DNA of 64,000 nucleotides. It comes from Salinibacillus aidingensis. GTDB lineage: Bacteria; Bacillota; Bacilli; Bacillales; Alkalibacillaceae. The notes under the pieces were generated by a model, which saw only the letters and a program-made list of their open reading frames with translations, had not been told where the DNA came from and made no database searches. Position numbers and translations under genes: made by a program. Positions 1-8,130 of the stretch are shown one piece after another (position 1 is the stretch's first letter; every line of letters begins with the position of its first letter). Location: assembly GCF_039522525.1 (NCBI RefSeq), contig NZ_BAAADO010000007.1:1-64000 (forward strand), read 5' to 3'.

Positions 1-97
1 AGGTCACACCTGTTCCCATTCCGAACACAGTAGTTAAGCTCTCCAGCGCCGATGGTAGTTGGGGTTCTTCCCCTGCGAGAGTAGGACGCTGCTGGGC
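1..97 (+). rRNA. rrf: 5S ribosomal RNA, 3' part
   Basis: The window opens inside a 5S rRNA. The conserved stretches CCGAACACAG and GAGAGTAGGACGCTGC are visible and the molecule ends near the GCTGGGC before the first tRNA. The 5' end lies outside the window. It closes an rRNA operon that continues directly into ten tRNA genes, as is usual in Bacillaceae. Confidence 0.93.
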
Positions 98-110
98 CAA
101 TTAAAACAAT

Positions 111-185
111 TCCACCGTAGCTCAGAGGTAGAGCAATCGGCTGTTAACCGATCGGTCGTAGGTTCGAATCCTACCGGTGGAGCCA
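111..185 (+). tRNA. tRNA-Asn (GTT)
   Basis: A full cloverleaf with acceptor arms TCCACCG/CGGTGGA, anticodon loop CTGTTAA (anticodon GTT) and TTCGAATC in the T arm. CCA is encoded. It is the first tRNA after 5S rRNA, 13 bases downstream. Confidence 0.95.
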
Positions 186-189
186 TAAT

Positions 190-262
190 GCTTCCATAGC
201 TCAGTCGGTAGAGCGCTTCCATGGTAAGGAAGAGGTCGCCGGTTCAAGTCCGGCTGGAAGCT
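190..262 (+). tRNA. tRNA-Thr (GGT)
   Basis: Acceptor arms GCTTCCA/TGGAAGC, anticodon loop ATGGTAA (anticodon GGT), T loop TTCAAGT. CCA is not encoded. It lies four bases after tRNA-Asn in the same transcript. Confidence 0.95.
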
Positions 263-299
263 CTTTGGAAACTTTTCAAGGATAAATTTTATTTTGAAT

Positions 300-371
300 G
301 GCCCGTTGGTCAAGTGGTTAAGACATCGCCCTTTCACGGCGGTATCACGGGTTCGAATCCCGTACGGGTCA
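300..371 (+). tRNA. tRNA-Glu (TTC)
   Basis: Acceptor arms GGCCCGT/ACGGGTC, anticodon loop CTTTCAC (anticodon TTC), T loop TTCGAAT. CCA is not encoded. It is third in the cluster. Confidence 0.95.
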
Positions 372-420
372 TCGTAAATATAAGGATGGATGCTGAAAAA
401 AACAGGCATTATCCTTTGTC

Positions 421-496
421 GGAGGATTAGCTCAGCTGGGAGAGCACCTGCCTTACAAGCAGGGGGTCGGTGGTTCGAGCCCGCCATCCTCCACCA
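421..496 (+). tRNA. tRNA-Val (TAC)
   Basis: Acceptor arms GGAGGAT/ATCCTCC, anticodon stem CCTGC/GCAGG around loop CTTACAA (anticodon TAC). CCA is encoded. Confidence 0.95.
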
Positions 497-513
497 TATA
501 TCTCTTTAAATAT

Positions 514-589
<76 letters not shown>

Positions 590-612
590 TTTTAAACTCT
601 ATTGTTATCAAT

Positions 613-699
613 GGAGGGGTAGCGAAGTCTGGCTAAACGCGGCGGACTGTAAATCCGCTCCCTTTGGGTTCACAGGTTCGAATCCTGTCCCCTCCACCA
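613..699 (+). tRNA. tRNA-Tyr (GTA)
   Basis: Acceptor arms GGAGGGG/CCCCTCC, anticodon loop CTGTAAA (anticodon GTA), and the long variable arm expected for bacterial tRNA-Tyr. CCA is encoded. Confidence 0.95.
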
Positions 700-704
700 T
701 ATTT

Positions 705-779
705 TGGGCCATAGCCAAGCGGTAAGGCAACGGGTTTTGATCTCGTGATGCGCTGGTTCGAATCCAGCTGGCCCAGCCA
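705..779 (+). tRNA. tRNA-Gln (TTG)
   Basis: Acceptor arms TGGGCCA/TGGCCCA, anticodon loop TTTTGAT (anticodon TTG). CCA is encoded. It lies five bases after tRNA-Tyr. Confidence 0.95.
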
Positions 780-780
780 T

Positions 781-853
781 GAGCCATTAGCTCAGTTGGT
801 AGAGCATCTGACTTTTAATCAGAGGGTCGGAGGTTCGAATCCTCCATGGCTCA
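781..853 (+). tRNA. tRNA-Lys (TTT)
   Basis: Acceptor arms GAGCCAT/ATGGCTC, anticodon loop CTTTTAA (anticodon TTT). CCA is not encoded. The last 17-18 bases of this gene recur 108 bases downstream as a remnant, listed separately. Confidence 0.95.
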
Positions 854-940
854 TCAAGGAAGTTATGGTTGGATTCTCACCTGCGGTTCCCCTTGTTATC
901 TATTGATATAAAGGTAGGAAACAAGGACTAGCCGGGGGGC

Positions 941-962
941 GTCGGAATCCTCCATGGCTCAT
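941..962 (+). repeat. tRNA-Lys 3'-end remnant
   Basis: Eighteen bases identical to the end of tRNA-Lys (bases 837-854) recur at 945-962. The preceding GTCGG also matches tRNA-Lys, so the segment equals its 3' third minus seven bases of the T arm. There is no cloverleaf here. It could be an old attachment-site scar or a leftover of unequal crossing-over within a tRNA array. The 90 bases between it and tRNA-Lys hold no gene I recognise. Confidence 0.75.
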
Positions 963-972
963 TTTTCTTTTT

Positions 973-1047
973 GCGGAAGTAGTTCAGTGGTAGAACACCA
1001 CCTTGCCAAGGTGGGGGTCGCGGGTTCGAATCCCGTCTTCCGCTCCA
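973..1047 (+). tRNA. tRNA-Gly (GCC)
   Basis: Acceptor arms GCGGAAG/CTTCCGC, anticodon stem CCACC/GGTGG with loop TTGCCAA (anticodon GCC). CCA is encoded. Confidence 0.95.
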
Positions 1048-1068
1048 GAAGAAATGATTATATATTAA

Positions 1069-1144
1069 GGGGCCTTAGCTCAGCTGGGAGAGCGCCTGCT
1101 TTGCACGCAGGAGGTCAGCGGTTCGATCCCGCTAGGCTCCACCA
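1069..1144 (+). tRNA. tRNA-Ala (TGC)
   Basis: Acceptor arms GGGGCCT/AGGCTCC with one G-U pair, anticodon loop TTTGCAC (anticodon TGC). CCA is encoded. It is the last tRNA of the operon and is followed by a terminator. Confidence 0.95.
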
Positions 1145-1166
1145 GAATATAAATATTGAACAGTGT

Positions 1167-1197
1167 ACTGTCTCGAATTTTCCGTGACAGTTTTTTT
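1167..1197 (+). terminator. Terminator of the rRNA/tRNA operon
   Basis: Arms ACTGTC and GACAGT enclose a 13-base loop and run into seven T. Placed 23 bases after tRNA-Ala, it is a typical intrinsic terminator for the operon. Confidence 0.75.
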
Positions 1198-1600
1198 GTG
1201 TACGAAATTATAAAATAACTGATTTATGGATATGAAATCAGCAAGCCGCGTCCTGCTCCATCACCCTGCGATAACACACAATAGCGTTATAAAGAATTTT
1301 GGTTTACCAAAGAATAGTTATATTCAAGCAGGAGATCCTATATGGAATAGGAAGATTAATTAGAAACAGGTAGGTAAAAATGGTGTATCGCTCAGTGAAT
1401 CATTAGTTATTAAACCACTTCATTATGCAGGAATCATCAACACTTCTAAAGGCCTCCAACGTCTGTCAGCATCAATCATATTCCCTCACAGCCATCTGAT
1501 CTAAACCGCCCTTCACTTTTTTTCTCACCGTATATATATACATAATTTTGTCAGGTTGAAACATCGTCTCCTTTGTATCTAAAATAGTGATAACTGAGGA
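1198..1600. other. Gene-free stretch with decayed coding look
   Basis: About 400 bases without an intact gene. On the plus strand short open stretches read like pieces of protein (for example IKNFGLPKNSYIQAGDPIW and GVSLSESLVIKPLHYAGI) but they are broken by stops and have no start or ribosome site. It may be a decayed gene; I do not recognise the family. Confidence 0.3.
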
Positions 1601-1611
1601 GGGGGAGAAGT

Positions 1612-2508
1612 ATGAACAAATATATATCATTAATTGGAGTACCGATGGATTTGGGCCAGAATCGCCGTGGGGTTGATATGGGTCCCAGTGCCATCAGGTA
1701 TGCAGGGGTAATGGATCGTCTCGAAAAGTTGAATTATATGATAGAAGACTTAGGAGATATTGATATTCCTAATCCGGGAAACCGTCCTGATGATAAGGGG
1801 CTGAAAAATTTAGATGAAGTATCGGAAGGAAATATCCGTCTAACCAAGGTTGTGGACGAAACAGCAGCAAGAGGTCATTTTCCTTTAGTTTTGGGAGGTG
1901 ACCATAGTATCGCTATTGGTACCCTTGCAGGGATCGCCAAGCATGCAGAAAACCTCGGAGTCATCTGGTATGATGCCCATGGAGATTTAAATACCGGAGA
2001 AACGTCCCCATCAGGAAATATTCACGGAATGCCGCTTGCGGTCAGTTTAGGGATAGGAAACGAAAAACTGACTCAAATCGGAAAGTATGCTCCGAAAATA
2101 CGTCCGGAAAACATTGTTATTGTAGGAGCAAGATCTTTGGATGAAGGAGAAAAGAAGCTCATAAAGGATAAAGGAATAAAGGTGTACACCATGCATGAAG
2201 TAGATCGGCTGGGTATGACTCAAGTAATGAATGATACAATTGAGTATTTGAAGGAGCGAACAGATCAGGTTCATTTAAGTCTGGATTTGGATGGATTAGA
2301 TCCACAGGATGCACCGGGAGTAGGGACGCCTGTTGTAGGCGGGCTAAGCTTTAGAGAAAGTCACTTAGCCATGGAAATGCTCTCGGAAGCAAATATTATT
2401 ACCTCAGCAGAATTTGTGGAGGTGAACCCAATATTAGACGAAAAAAATAAAACAGCCTCTGTCGCCGTTGATTTAATGGGTTCTCTGTTTGGGGAAAAAT
2501 TGTTATAA
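1612..2508 (+). CDS. rocF: Arginase
   Basis: Hydrolyses L-arginine to ornithine and urea in the cytosol, the first step of the Roc arginine-catabolic route. The 298 residues match the usual arginase length. The metal-binding motifs are present in order: GGDHS (95-99), DAHGD (121-125), SGNIHGM (about 134-140) and SLDLDGLDP (223-231). The ATG follows a strong AGGAGGGGG site. The gene stands alone between the tRNA operon and sigW and is closed by its own terminator. Arginase just upstream of the sigW/cdaA/glm block is an arrangement I know from other Bacillaceae. No RocR site was identified upstream. Confidence 0.95.
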   Translation: MNKYISLIGVPMDLGQNRRGVDMGPSAIRYAGVMDRLEKLNYMIEDLGDIDIPNPGNRPDDKGLKNLDEVSEGNIRLTKVVDETAARGHFPLVLGGDHSIAIGTLAGIAKHAENLGVIWYDAHGDLNTGETSPSGNIHGMPLAVSLGIGNEKLTQIGKYAPKIRPENIVIVGARSLDEGEKKLIKDKGIKVYTMHEVDRLGMTQVMNDTIEYLKERTDQVHLSLDLDGLDPQDAPGVGTPVVGGLSFRESHLAMEMLSEANIITSAEFVEVNPILDEKNKTASVAVDLMGSLFGEKLL

Positions 2509-2529
2509 TTATAGCTGTATAACAAACGT

Positions 2530-2564
2530 CAGCAACTTGTCTTTGCACAGGTTGCTGAATTTTT
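2530..2564 (+). terminator. rocF terminator
   Basis: Arms CAGCAAC and GTTGCTG with a 14-base loop, followed by AATTTTT. It sits 22 bases after the rocF stop and runs straight into repeat R1. Confidence 0.75.
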
Positions 2565-2723
2565 ATCACGCATTAACTGGCCATAATACCCCCACTTCAG
2601 GTCTTGAGGGTACCCCAACAGTACTAAGTGGGGGGATAAATGGCCAGTAAATTCCTAATAAGTTCAACTAACCATCAGTGGGGGATGAAGAAAAGCCCCA
2701 CTGATGGAAGTTTCACTTTATAT
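2563..2723 (+). repeat. Dispersed repeat R1, long form
   Basis: A 160-base noncoding repeat beginning TTTATCACGCATTAACTGGC and ending AAGTTTCACTTTAT. Inside are two pairs of complementary blocks: TACCCCCAC/GTGGGGGG, and CATCAGTGGGG/CCCCACTGATGG. Related copies are at 36129-36186 (short), 58764-58818 (short, minus strand) and 60091-60210 (long). Short forms look like the long form collapsed between its C-rich blocks. A 70-codon ORF crossing it is not regarded as real. Confidence 0.75.
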
Positions 2724-2775
2724 AAATCACTTCCAATGGATAAAACGAACAACATGATAAAAAATTTTATAAAAA

Positions 2776-2802
2776 TGAAACCTGATTTGTCTGGTGTTCG
2801 TA
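2776..2802 (+). promoter_or_regulatory. SigW-type autoregulatory promoter
   Basis: TGAAAC, 17 bases, CGTA, placed 37 bases before the sigW start. This is the consensus recognised by the ECF factor SigW and implies that sigW-rsiW is autoregulated, as in Bacillus subtilis. Confidence 0.85.
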
Positions 2803-2839
2803 CATATAGAGAACCCGCAGATCTAGCGGAGGTACAGGG

Positions 2840-3403
2840 ATGGAAACGATAATTAAACAAAAAATTCGACAGGTTAAAAAGGGAGATCAATCCGCATTTG
2901 AAGATATCGTTAACTTTTACCAAAATAAAGTTATTCAGATATGCTATCGAATGCTCGGAAATTTACATGAAGCAGAAGATATTGCCCAGGAGGCTTTTGT
3001 GAGAGCTTATACAAACATCCACTCCTTTGACGAAAAACGTAAATTTTCCACCTGGTTATATCGAATTGCAACAAATTTATCGATTGATCGAATACGAAAA
3101 AAGAAACCTGATTATTATTTAGATGCCGAGGTTAAAGGAACAGAAGGATTAACGATGTATTCACAGCTTTCTATGGATGAACCCTTACCAGAGGAAAAAG
3201 TAGAGAGTATGGAGCTTAATGATTACATTCAAAAACAAATTTTATCCTTACCTGAAAAATATCGATCGGTTATTTCTCTTCGCTATGTCGATGATTTATC
3301 GCTGCAGGAAATTAGTGAAGCACTGGAGATGCCGATGGGTACAGTTAAAACTCGAATACATCGGGGAAGAGAAGCTTTGCGGAAAAAGCTTCGCGATTTG
3401 TAA
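2840..3403 (+). CDS. sigW: ECF sigma factor SigW
   Basis: RNA polymerase sigma factor of the extracytoplasmic-function class, 187 residues, the normal SigW length. Region 2 is seen as YRMLGNLHEAEDIAQEAF and FSTWLYRIATNLSIDRIRK; region 4 as LPEKYRSVISLRYVDDLSL and the helix-turn-helix MGTVKTRIHRGREALRK. Known SigW directs a response to envelope stress and membrane-active antibiotics. It has a matching promoter just upstream and its anti-sigma factor follows 12 bases downstream, so the pair is one operon. The ATG has GCGGAGG upstream. Confidence 0.95.
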   Translation: METIIKQKIRQVKKGDQSAFEDIVNFYQNKVIQICYRMLGNLHEAEDIAQEAFVRAYTNIHSFDEKRKFSTWLYRIATNLSIDRIRKKKPDYYLDAEVKGTEGLTMYSQLSMDEPLPEEKVESMELNDYIQKQILSLPEKYRSVISLRYVDDLSLQEISEALEMPMGTVKTRIHRGREALRKKLRDL

Positions 3404-3415
3404 AGGGGTGATACC

Positions 3416-4036
3416 TTGAGCTGTTCAAAGCGCTATATTGAGTTAATGCATAAATATCTGGATCATGAAATTCTGAAGGACGAAGAGGATGAGCTAAAAC
3501 AGCATTTGATGCAATGTAAGTCCTGTCAATCACACTTTCATGAATTAAAGCGAACGGAAGCACTGCTTGAGAGTCCTTCTCATGTGCAAGCTCCCGATGA
3601 CTTTGTGCAACAGGTCATGAATAAACTTCCAAGGGAGAAGAAATCTGTAAGTTACAGAAAATGGCTGAAGGCGCACCCGATTTTTACCGCCGCTGCTATC
3701 TTTTTTATTCTGATGTTTTCCAGTGTTGTAACCCAGTGGAGCCAGGATGGACAATTGACGGTTTCAAAGCAGGAAGGGATTGTTATTGAAGATGATACGG
3801 TTATTATCCCGGAAGGCCGGACAATCAGTGGAGACCTGGTTGTGAAAAATGGAGATGTTCAAATTGAAGGAAAACTGCAGGGCAATCTTGTACTGATCAA
3901 TGGGAAAGTAAAAAATAGAAATGCTTTACGGGCTTCGGCTGGAGAAGTGACAGGTCAGATTGAGGAAGTGAATCAGGTTTTTGAATGGGTCTGGTACCAT
4001 TTAAAAGAGGTTTCTGGTGATATTATCCCCTTTTAA
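3416..4036 (+). CDS. rsiW: Anti-sigma-W factor RsiW
   Basis: Membrane anti-sigma factor that holds SigW until it is cut by site-1 and site-2 proteases. The 206 residues start with TTG after GGGGTG. The cytoplasmic zinc anti-sigma motif is H30-x3-C34-x2-C37. One membrane segment lies at about 86-107 (HPIFTAAAIFFILMFSSVV), and the extracytoplasmic C-terminal half has short beta-like repeats. It follows sigW immediately and is closed by a terminator, as expected for the cognate pair. Confidence 0.93.
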   Translation: MSCSKRYIELMHKYLDHEILKDEEDELKQHLMQCKSCQSHFHELKRTEALLESPSHVQAPDDFVQQVMNKLPREKKSVSYRKWLKAHPIFTAAAIFFILMFSSVVTQWSQDGQLTVSKQEGIVIEDDTVIIPEGRTISGDLVVKNGDVQIEGKLQGNLVLINGKVKNRNALRASAGEVTGQIEEVNQVFEWVWYHLKEVSGDIIPF

Positions 4037-4069
4037 CGACAAGAAGCTATTAACTTGGACTTCCATAAA

Positions 4070-4099
4070 AAAATGGCCGCTAATCAAGCGGTCATTTTT
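4070..4099 (+). terminator. sigW-rsiW terminator
   Basis: Arms AAATGGCCGC and GCGGTCATTT with a TAATCAA loop and a T tail, 34 bases after the rsiW stop. Confidence 0.8.
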
Positions 4100-4141
4100 C
4101 ACGTGGTATAGAAAATAGTCAAATGGCAGAGGAGCGGACAG

Positions 4142-4244
4142 GAAATCAGGGGAGATCACGTCCGGCTCCAGCACTCAACGAGACTTCCTGCATCTGTACA
4201 ATAAGTCAACAACGACCCACACAGTTTTTGTCGTGTATCCTTTG
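4142..4244 (+). repeat. Dispersed repeat R2, copy 1
   Basis: About 100 noncoding bases, sharing blocks such as TCCGGCTCCAGC, CGAGACTTCCT, ATAAGTCAACA and GTCGTGT in the same order with 59975-60084. No ORF. It fills much of the gap between rsiW and cdaA; the cdaA promoter lies just after it. Confidence 0.7.
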
Positions 4245-4295
4245 TTCTAAGATTGTTCACTTTGAGGTTTAAAGGGTTATGGCTATAGGGAAATA

Positions 4296-4304
4296 TGGTA
4301 TAAT
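4296..4304 (+). promoter_or_regulatory. Extended -10 promoter of cdaA
   Basis: TGGTATAAT, an extended -10 box, about 95 bases before the cdaA start. No good -35 was seen. It probably starts the cdaA-cdaR-glmM transcript. Confidence 0.5.
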
Positions 4305-4401
4305 AAGGGAAGTTCAGGATTTAACTACATAGTGATGGTGATTTGTCGAATGATGTTTTACTTCGTCACAATGAAAAACAACGGTAGAAGGAAGTGTGCG
4401 C

Positions 4402-5220
4402 ATGCTTGATGGGGGATTTAATTTCGTAGAACTTTTACGAATTGTTGTGGATGTCACCCTCGTATGGTTCGTTTTATATAAACTATTTATGCTGATTCAG
4501 GGAACGAAGGCTGTTCAGCTGTTAAAAGGAATATTTGTCATCTTAGCCATTTTTTTTGGCAGCTCCCTTTTAGGGTTGCAGACGGTTCAATGGCTAATGT
4601 GGCAAACCATGATGTTTGGTCCTCTCGCCATCATTATTCTCTTCCAGCCAGAATTAAGAAGAGCTTTGGAACAATTGGGTCGAGGAAAGTTCTTCTCAAG
4701 AAACACGCATTCTGAGGAAGAGGAAATGAAGGAGTCGATAGAGGCAATCATTAAATCCTGTAAATATATGGGGAAGCGTCGAATCGGTGCTCTTATATCC
4801 ATTGAAAGAGAAACCGGTATGAGTGATTATGTGGAAACCGGGATTAAAATTAATGCAAATCTGACGAGCGAACTTTTGACGAATATTTTTATTCCGAATA
4901 CCCCATTACATGACGGTGCTGTTATAATTAAAAGAAATGAAGTGATAGCAGCTGCATGTTATCTTCCGTTGTCCGAAAGCCCCTTTATTTCCAAGGAGCT
5001 GGGAACGCGCCATCGTGCAGCATTAGGGATCAGCGAAGTAACCGATGCATTAACTATTATTGTATCTGAAGAAACAGGAGCCATTTCCTGTACCAAAAAC
5101 GGAGAATTGCATCGTGATTTAGAAGAAAATGCATTAAGGGAAATTTTGACGAGCGAATTAAACCCTGAGTTTGCTCAGACATCAAAAAGCTGGAACTGGA
5201 GGGGGAAGAAGAATGGATAA
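4402..5220 (+). CDS. cdaA: Diadenylate cyclase CdaA
   Basis: Makes cyclic di-AMP from two ATP at the membrane. Three N-terminal membrane segments (residues about 8-80) are followed by a DAC domain with the catalytic DGA (171-173) in PLHDGAVII and the RHR motif (203-205) in GTRHRAALG. Length 272 residues is typical. A GTG at 4396 is in frame, but AGAAGGAAG is spaced eight bases from the ATG at 4402, so I prefer the ATG. The stop overlaps the cdaR start by eight bases. CdaA, CdaR and GlmM form a known regulatory complex, which fits the gene order here. Confidence 0.95.
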   Translation: MLDGGFNFVELLRIVVDVTLVWFVLYKLFMLIQGTKAVQLLKGIFVILAIFFGSSLLGLQTVQWLMWQTMMFGPLAIIILFQPELRRALEQLGRGKFFSRNTHSEEEEMKESIEAIIKSCKYMGKRRIGALISIERETGMSDYVETGIKINANLTSELLTNIFIPNTPLHDGAVIIKRNEVIAAACYLPLSESPFISKELGTRHRAALGISEVTDALTIIVSEETGAISCTKNGELHRDLEENALREILTSELNPEFAQTSKSWNWRGKKNG

Positions 5221-6439
5221 GTGGCTAAAGTCCCCTTGGTTTATTCGAATCATTTCATTACTTCTGGCTATAGGTTTATATGTATCTGTAAGTTTGAGCG
5301 ATAATGAAGCGAGTGCATTGCTTCCAAAGAGCTCCAGTGAAACAGCAACGATGAGTAATATTCCTTTACAGGTTCGGATGGATGAGGAAAAATATGTTGT
5401 ACGAGGGGTTCCTCAAACCGTTAATGTTTCGATTGAGGGATCGGGAGGTATCGTAACGACAACAGAAAGAGTAAGGGCTTTTAATGTATTCGTTGATTTG
5501 GAAAAGCTTGAGCCTGGTAAACATGATGTGAGGGTTCAGCATCAGGGATTTTCAAATAATTTATCGGTTAATATTGAACCTCAGACCATTGAGGTGGTCA
5601 TTGAAGAAAGAGCAACAAAAGAATTTAATGCAGAAGTAGATATCCTTAATCAGGATCAGTTAAATGAAGGAATGATTTTAGGTGATCCTTCCGTTGACCC
5701 GGAAACTGTAGAAGTAACGGGAGGGAAATCCGAGGTTGATAAAATAGCGATGGTAAAAGCCATTGTTGACCTGAATAAAATAGATGGGGAAAAAATTAGT
5801 GTTGATAACGCCCCTGTAAAAGTCTATGATGAGCAGGGGAACGAATTAAACGTTTTTGTAGACCCATCAACTGTACAAGTTGATATTCCGGTTGAAGGGG
5901 GACAAAAAGAGGTCCCATTATCCGTACAGACAAAAGGAGAACTTCCGAATGGATTAAGCTTACAATCCATATCAACCAAACCTGAAACAGTCACTGTTTT
6001 TGGACAGGAATCTCTCCTGAAAGATGTAAAAGAGATTTCAAACTTAACGGTGGACCTGTCATCCTTTGAGAAGGATGGCTCGGTTGAAATAGATGTTCCG
6101 CTGCCATCAGGGTTAACAAGAGTGGAACCGTCCACTGTACAAGCCCAAATCGACGTTGAAGAAACCGTTGAAAAAATACTGGAGGACATACCTGTTCAGG
6201 TAAATGGTTTGGAAGAAGGCCGTGATATTACGTTTATTGAGCCTGAAAACCAGGCAATCACAGTTACGGTAATGGGTACCGAGAAGCAGCTTCAGGAAAT
6301 TACAGCGGAGGACTTTACTGCTACGATCGATGTACAGGGTTATTATGAAGGTGAATTTGACGCTGAAATCCAAATTAATGGTCCTGAAGGCTTTGATTAC
6401 ACAGCAAATTTCAATTATGCACGAGTTCGAATTGAATAA
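5213..6439 (+). CDS. cdaR: CdaA regulator CdaR (YbbR domains)
   Basis: Membrane-anchored extracytoplasmic regulator of CdaA, 408 residues. One N-terminal membrane helix (PWFIRIISLLLAIGLYVSVS) is followed by four YbbR-type beta repeats, each with an NVSIEG- or EVTGGKSEVD-like core. The longer open frame back to 5171 has no ribosome site; GGAGGGGGAAGAAG precedes the ATG at 5213, which overlaps the end of cdaA and suggests translational coupling. It is followed by glmM after 139 bases. Confidence 0.93.
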   Translation: MDKWLKSPWFIRIISLLLAIGLYVSVSLSDNEASALLPKSSSETATMSNIPLQVRMDEEKYVVRGVPQTVNVSIEGSGGIVTTTERVRAFNVFVDLEKLEPGKHDVRVQHQGFSNNLSVNIEPQTIEVVIEERATKEFNAEVDILNQDQLNEGMILGDPSVDPETVEVTGGKSEVDKIAMVKAIVDLNKIDGEKISVDNAPVKVYDEQGNELNVFVDPSTVQVDIPVEGGQKEVPLSVQTKGELPNGLSLQSISTKPETVTVFGQESLLKDVKEISNLTVDLSSFEKDGSVEIDVPLPSGLTRVEPSTVQAQIDVEETVEKILEDIPVQVNGLEEGRDITFIEPENQAITVTVMGTEKQLQEITAEDFTATIDVQGYYEGEFDAEIQINGPEGFDYTANFNYARVRIE

Positions 6440-6578
6440 ATAGAATGTAAGAACTAGCAGGATAAAATGAAAAAGCCTTGCGCATAAAGGACATAGCCTT
6501 AAGTTTAGAACAAATGGTCTCATGCTTGGGCTAACCATGCCTTTGCGCTTTGAAATAAGGACGAAGGAGCGATTATAA

Positions 6579-7934
6579 ATGGGAAAGTATTTTGGTACGG
6601 ATGGTGTCAGAGGCATAGCAAATAAAGACTTAACACCAGAGCTGGCTTTTAAAGTTGGCCGCTATGGCGGATATGTATTAACAAAAATGAGCGATAGTCA
6701 GCCAAAGGTGTTAATTGGCCGTGACACCCGTATCTCCGGTCATATGCTGGAAGGAGCTCTTATAGCCGGTTTGATGTCTATTGGAGCTGAAGTGATGCGT
6801 ATTGGCGTAATCTCGACTCCTGGAGTTGCCTATTTATCAAAAGCGATAGAAGCACATGCGGGAGTAATGATCTCCGCTTCCCATAATCCTGTTGAGGATA
6901 ACGGAATTAAATTTTTTGGACCTGATGGGTTTAAGCTGACTGATGAGCAGGAAGCTGAAATTGAAGAACTCATGGACCGTGAGGAGGATGATCTGCCACG
7001 ACCTATTGGTGCTGAAATCGGACAGGTGAATGATTATTTTGAAGGCGGTCAAAAGTATCTTCAGTATTTGAAACAAACCATAGACTTTGATTTTGAGGAT
7101 ATGCATATAGCTCTGGATTGTGCACATGGTGCGACATCCTCTCTTGCTCCTCACTTATTTGCGGACCTTGAAGCTGACATTACAACGATTGGAACCTCAC
7201 CAGATGGATTAAATATCAATGATAAAGTAGGTTCCACCCATCCTGAAGCATTACGGGAGGTTGTTCTGGAAAAGGAAGCAGATGTGGGTCTAGCCTTCGA
7301 CGGAGATGGAGACAGACTTATTGCAATTGATGAAAAGGGAAATATTATCGATGGCGACAAAATTATGTATATATGCGGAAAATACTTAATGGAAACAGGA
7401 CGTCTTAAGCAGAATACGGTAGTCTCTACAGTAATGAGCAATATAGGACTTTATAAAGCGTTAGAGAACCATGATATTTCCAGTGTGAAAACAGCCGTGG
7501 GTGACCGTTACGTAATGGAAGAAATGAGGAAGAATGATTACAATCTTGGCGGTGAGCAATCAGGTCATATCATTTTTCTTGATTATACGACAACTGGTGA
7601 TGGAATGCTTTCTGCCCTGCAATTAGTAAATGTGATGAAGGATACCGGGAAGCCTTTATCAGAATTAGCGGCGGAAATGGAGAAATTTCCACAGGAACTA
7701 AAAAATATAAAAGTGGTTGATAAACATCAGATCCATACCAATCAGCGCATTCAGGAAGAAATTCAAAAGGTGGAGGACATTCTTGGAAACGACGGTCGTG
7801 TACTTGTTCGTCCATCAGGTACCGAGCCGCTTGTTCGTGTTATGGTGGAAGCACCGACACGGGAAGATTGTGAAAGGTATGTGGACCAAGTATCAGCCGT
7901 TGTTCAGCAGCAATTAGGAATGAAGGAAGAGTAG
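6579..7934 (+). CDS. glmM: Phosphoglucosamine mutase
   Basis: Interconverts glucosamine-6-phosphate and glucosamine-1-phosphate for peptidoglycan precursor synthesis. Its 451 residues match the family. The phosphorylated serine is S101 in ISASHNP; the metal-binding loop is DGDGDR (about 241-246), sugar recognition is GGEQSGH, and phosphate binding is RPSGTEPLVRVM near the C-terminus. In Bacillaceae GlmM binds CdaA and lowers c-di-AMP synthesis, so the neighbours link cell-wall supply to the second messenger. A terminator follows two bases after the stop, separating it from glmS. Confidence 0.96.
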   Translation: MGKYFGTDGVRGIANKDLTPELAFKVGRYGGYVLTKMSDSQPKVLIGRDTRISGHMLEGALIAGLMSIGAEVMRIGVISTPGVAYLSKAIEAHAGVMISASHNPVEDNGIKFFGPDGFKLTDEQEAEIEELMDREEDDLPRPIGAEIGQVNDYFEGGQKYLQYLKQTIDFDFEDMHIALDCAHGATSSLAPHLFADLEADITTIGTSPDGLNINDKVGSTHPEALREVVLEKEADVGLAFDGDGDRLIAIDEKGNIIDGDKIMYICGKYLMETGRLKQNTVVSTVMSNIGLYKALENHDISSVKTAVGDRYVMEEMRKNDYNLGGEQSGHIIFLDYTTTGDGMLSALQLVNVMKDTGKPLSELAAEMEKFPQELKNIKVVDKHQIHTNQRIQEEIQKVEDILGNDGRVLVRPSGTEPLVRVMVEAPTREDCERYVDQVSAVVQQQLGMKEE

Positions 7935-7935
7935 G

Positions 7936-7980
7936 ATATGCGCAGGTATCACAAAAAAGGGTACCTGCGCATATTTTATT
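7936..7980 (+). terminator. glmM terminator
   Basis: Thirteen-base arms ATATGCGCAGGTA and TACCTGCGCATAT with a 13-base loop and a TTTTATT tail, starting right after the glmM stop. Confidence 0.85.
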
Positions 7981-8015
7981 AGTGATTGTGTAGAGGCCTT
8001 TATATAAAAATTATA

Positions 8016-8045
8016 TTGACGCATACTTTTCTTTTTCGATAAAAT
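8016..8045 (+). promoter_or_regulatory. glmS promoter
   Basis: TTGACG, 18 bases, TAAAAT. It lies between the glmM terminator and the glmS ribozyme, so glmS has its own SigA-type promoter with a leader of roughly 400 bases. Confidence 0.6.
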
Positions 8046-8130
8046 ATTAGTGATCTTTATTTTTTAACCAAAAATCAAAGATAGCATTCAGGAATGGAAA
8101 AGGAGGATTGCAGTTTATCATTTCTTTAAA

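Noticed and set aside
34..487. Reverse ORFs across the tRNA cluster reading like MAPPVGFEPTTDRLTADCS
   Set aside because: These are the well-known artefact of translating tRNA genes; the tRNAs are certain.
954..1187. Forward ORF of 77 codons
   Set aside because: It overlaps tRNA-Gly and tRNA-Ala entirely and shows the typical tRNA-shadow peptide.
2640..2852. ORF of 70 codons before sigW
   Set aside because: It runs through repeat R1 and the SigW promoter, has no ribosome site and no recognisable protein.
5824..6189. Minus-strand ORF rich in Ser/Thr
   Set aside because: Antisense shadow of the YbbR repeats.
6113..6616. Minus-strand ORF of 167 codons
   Set aside because: Lies opposite cdaR and the glmM start; composition is that of an antisense shadow.
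7570..7815. Minus-strand ORF inside glmM
   Set aside because: Antisense shadow without start signal.
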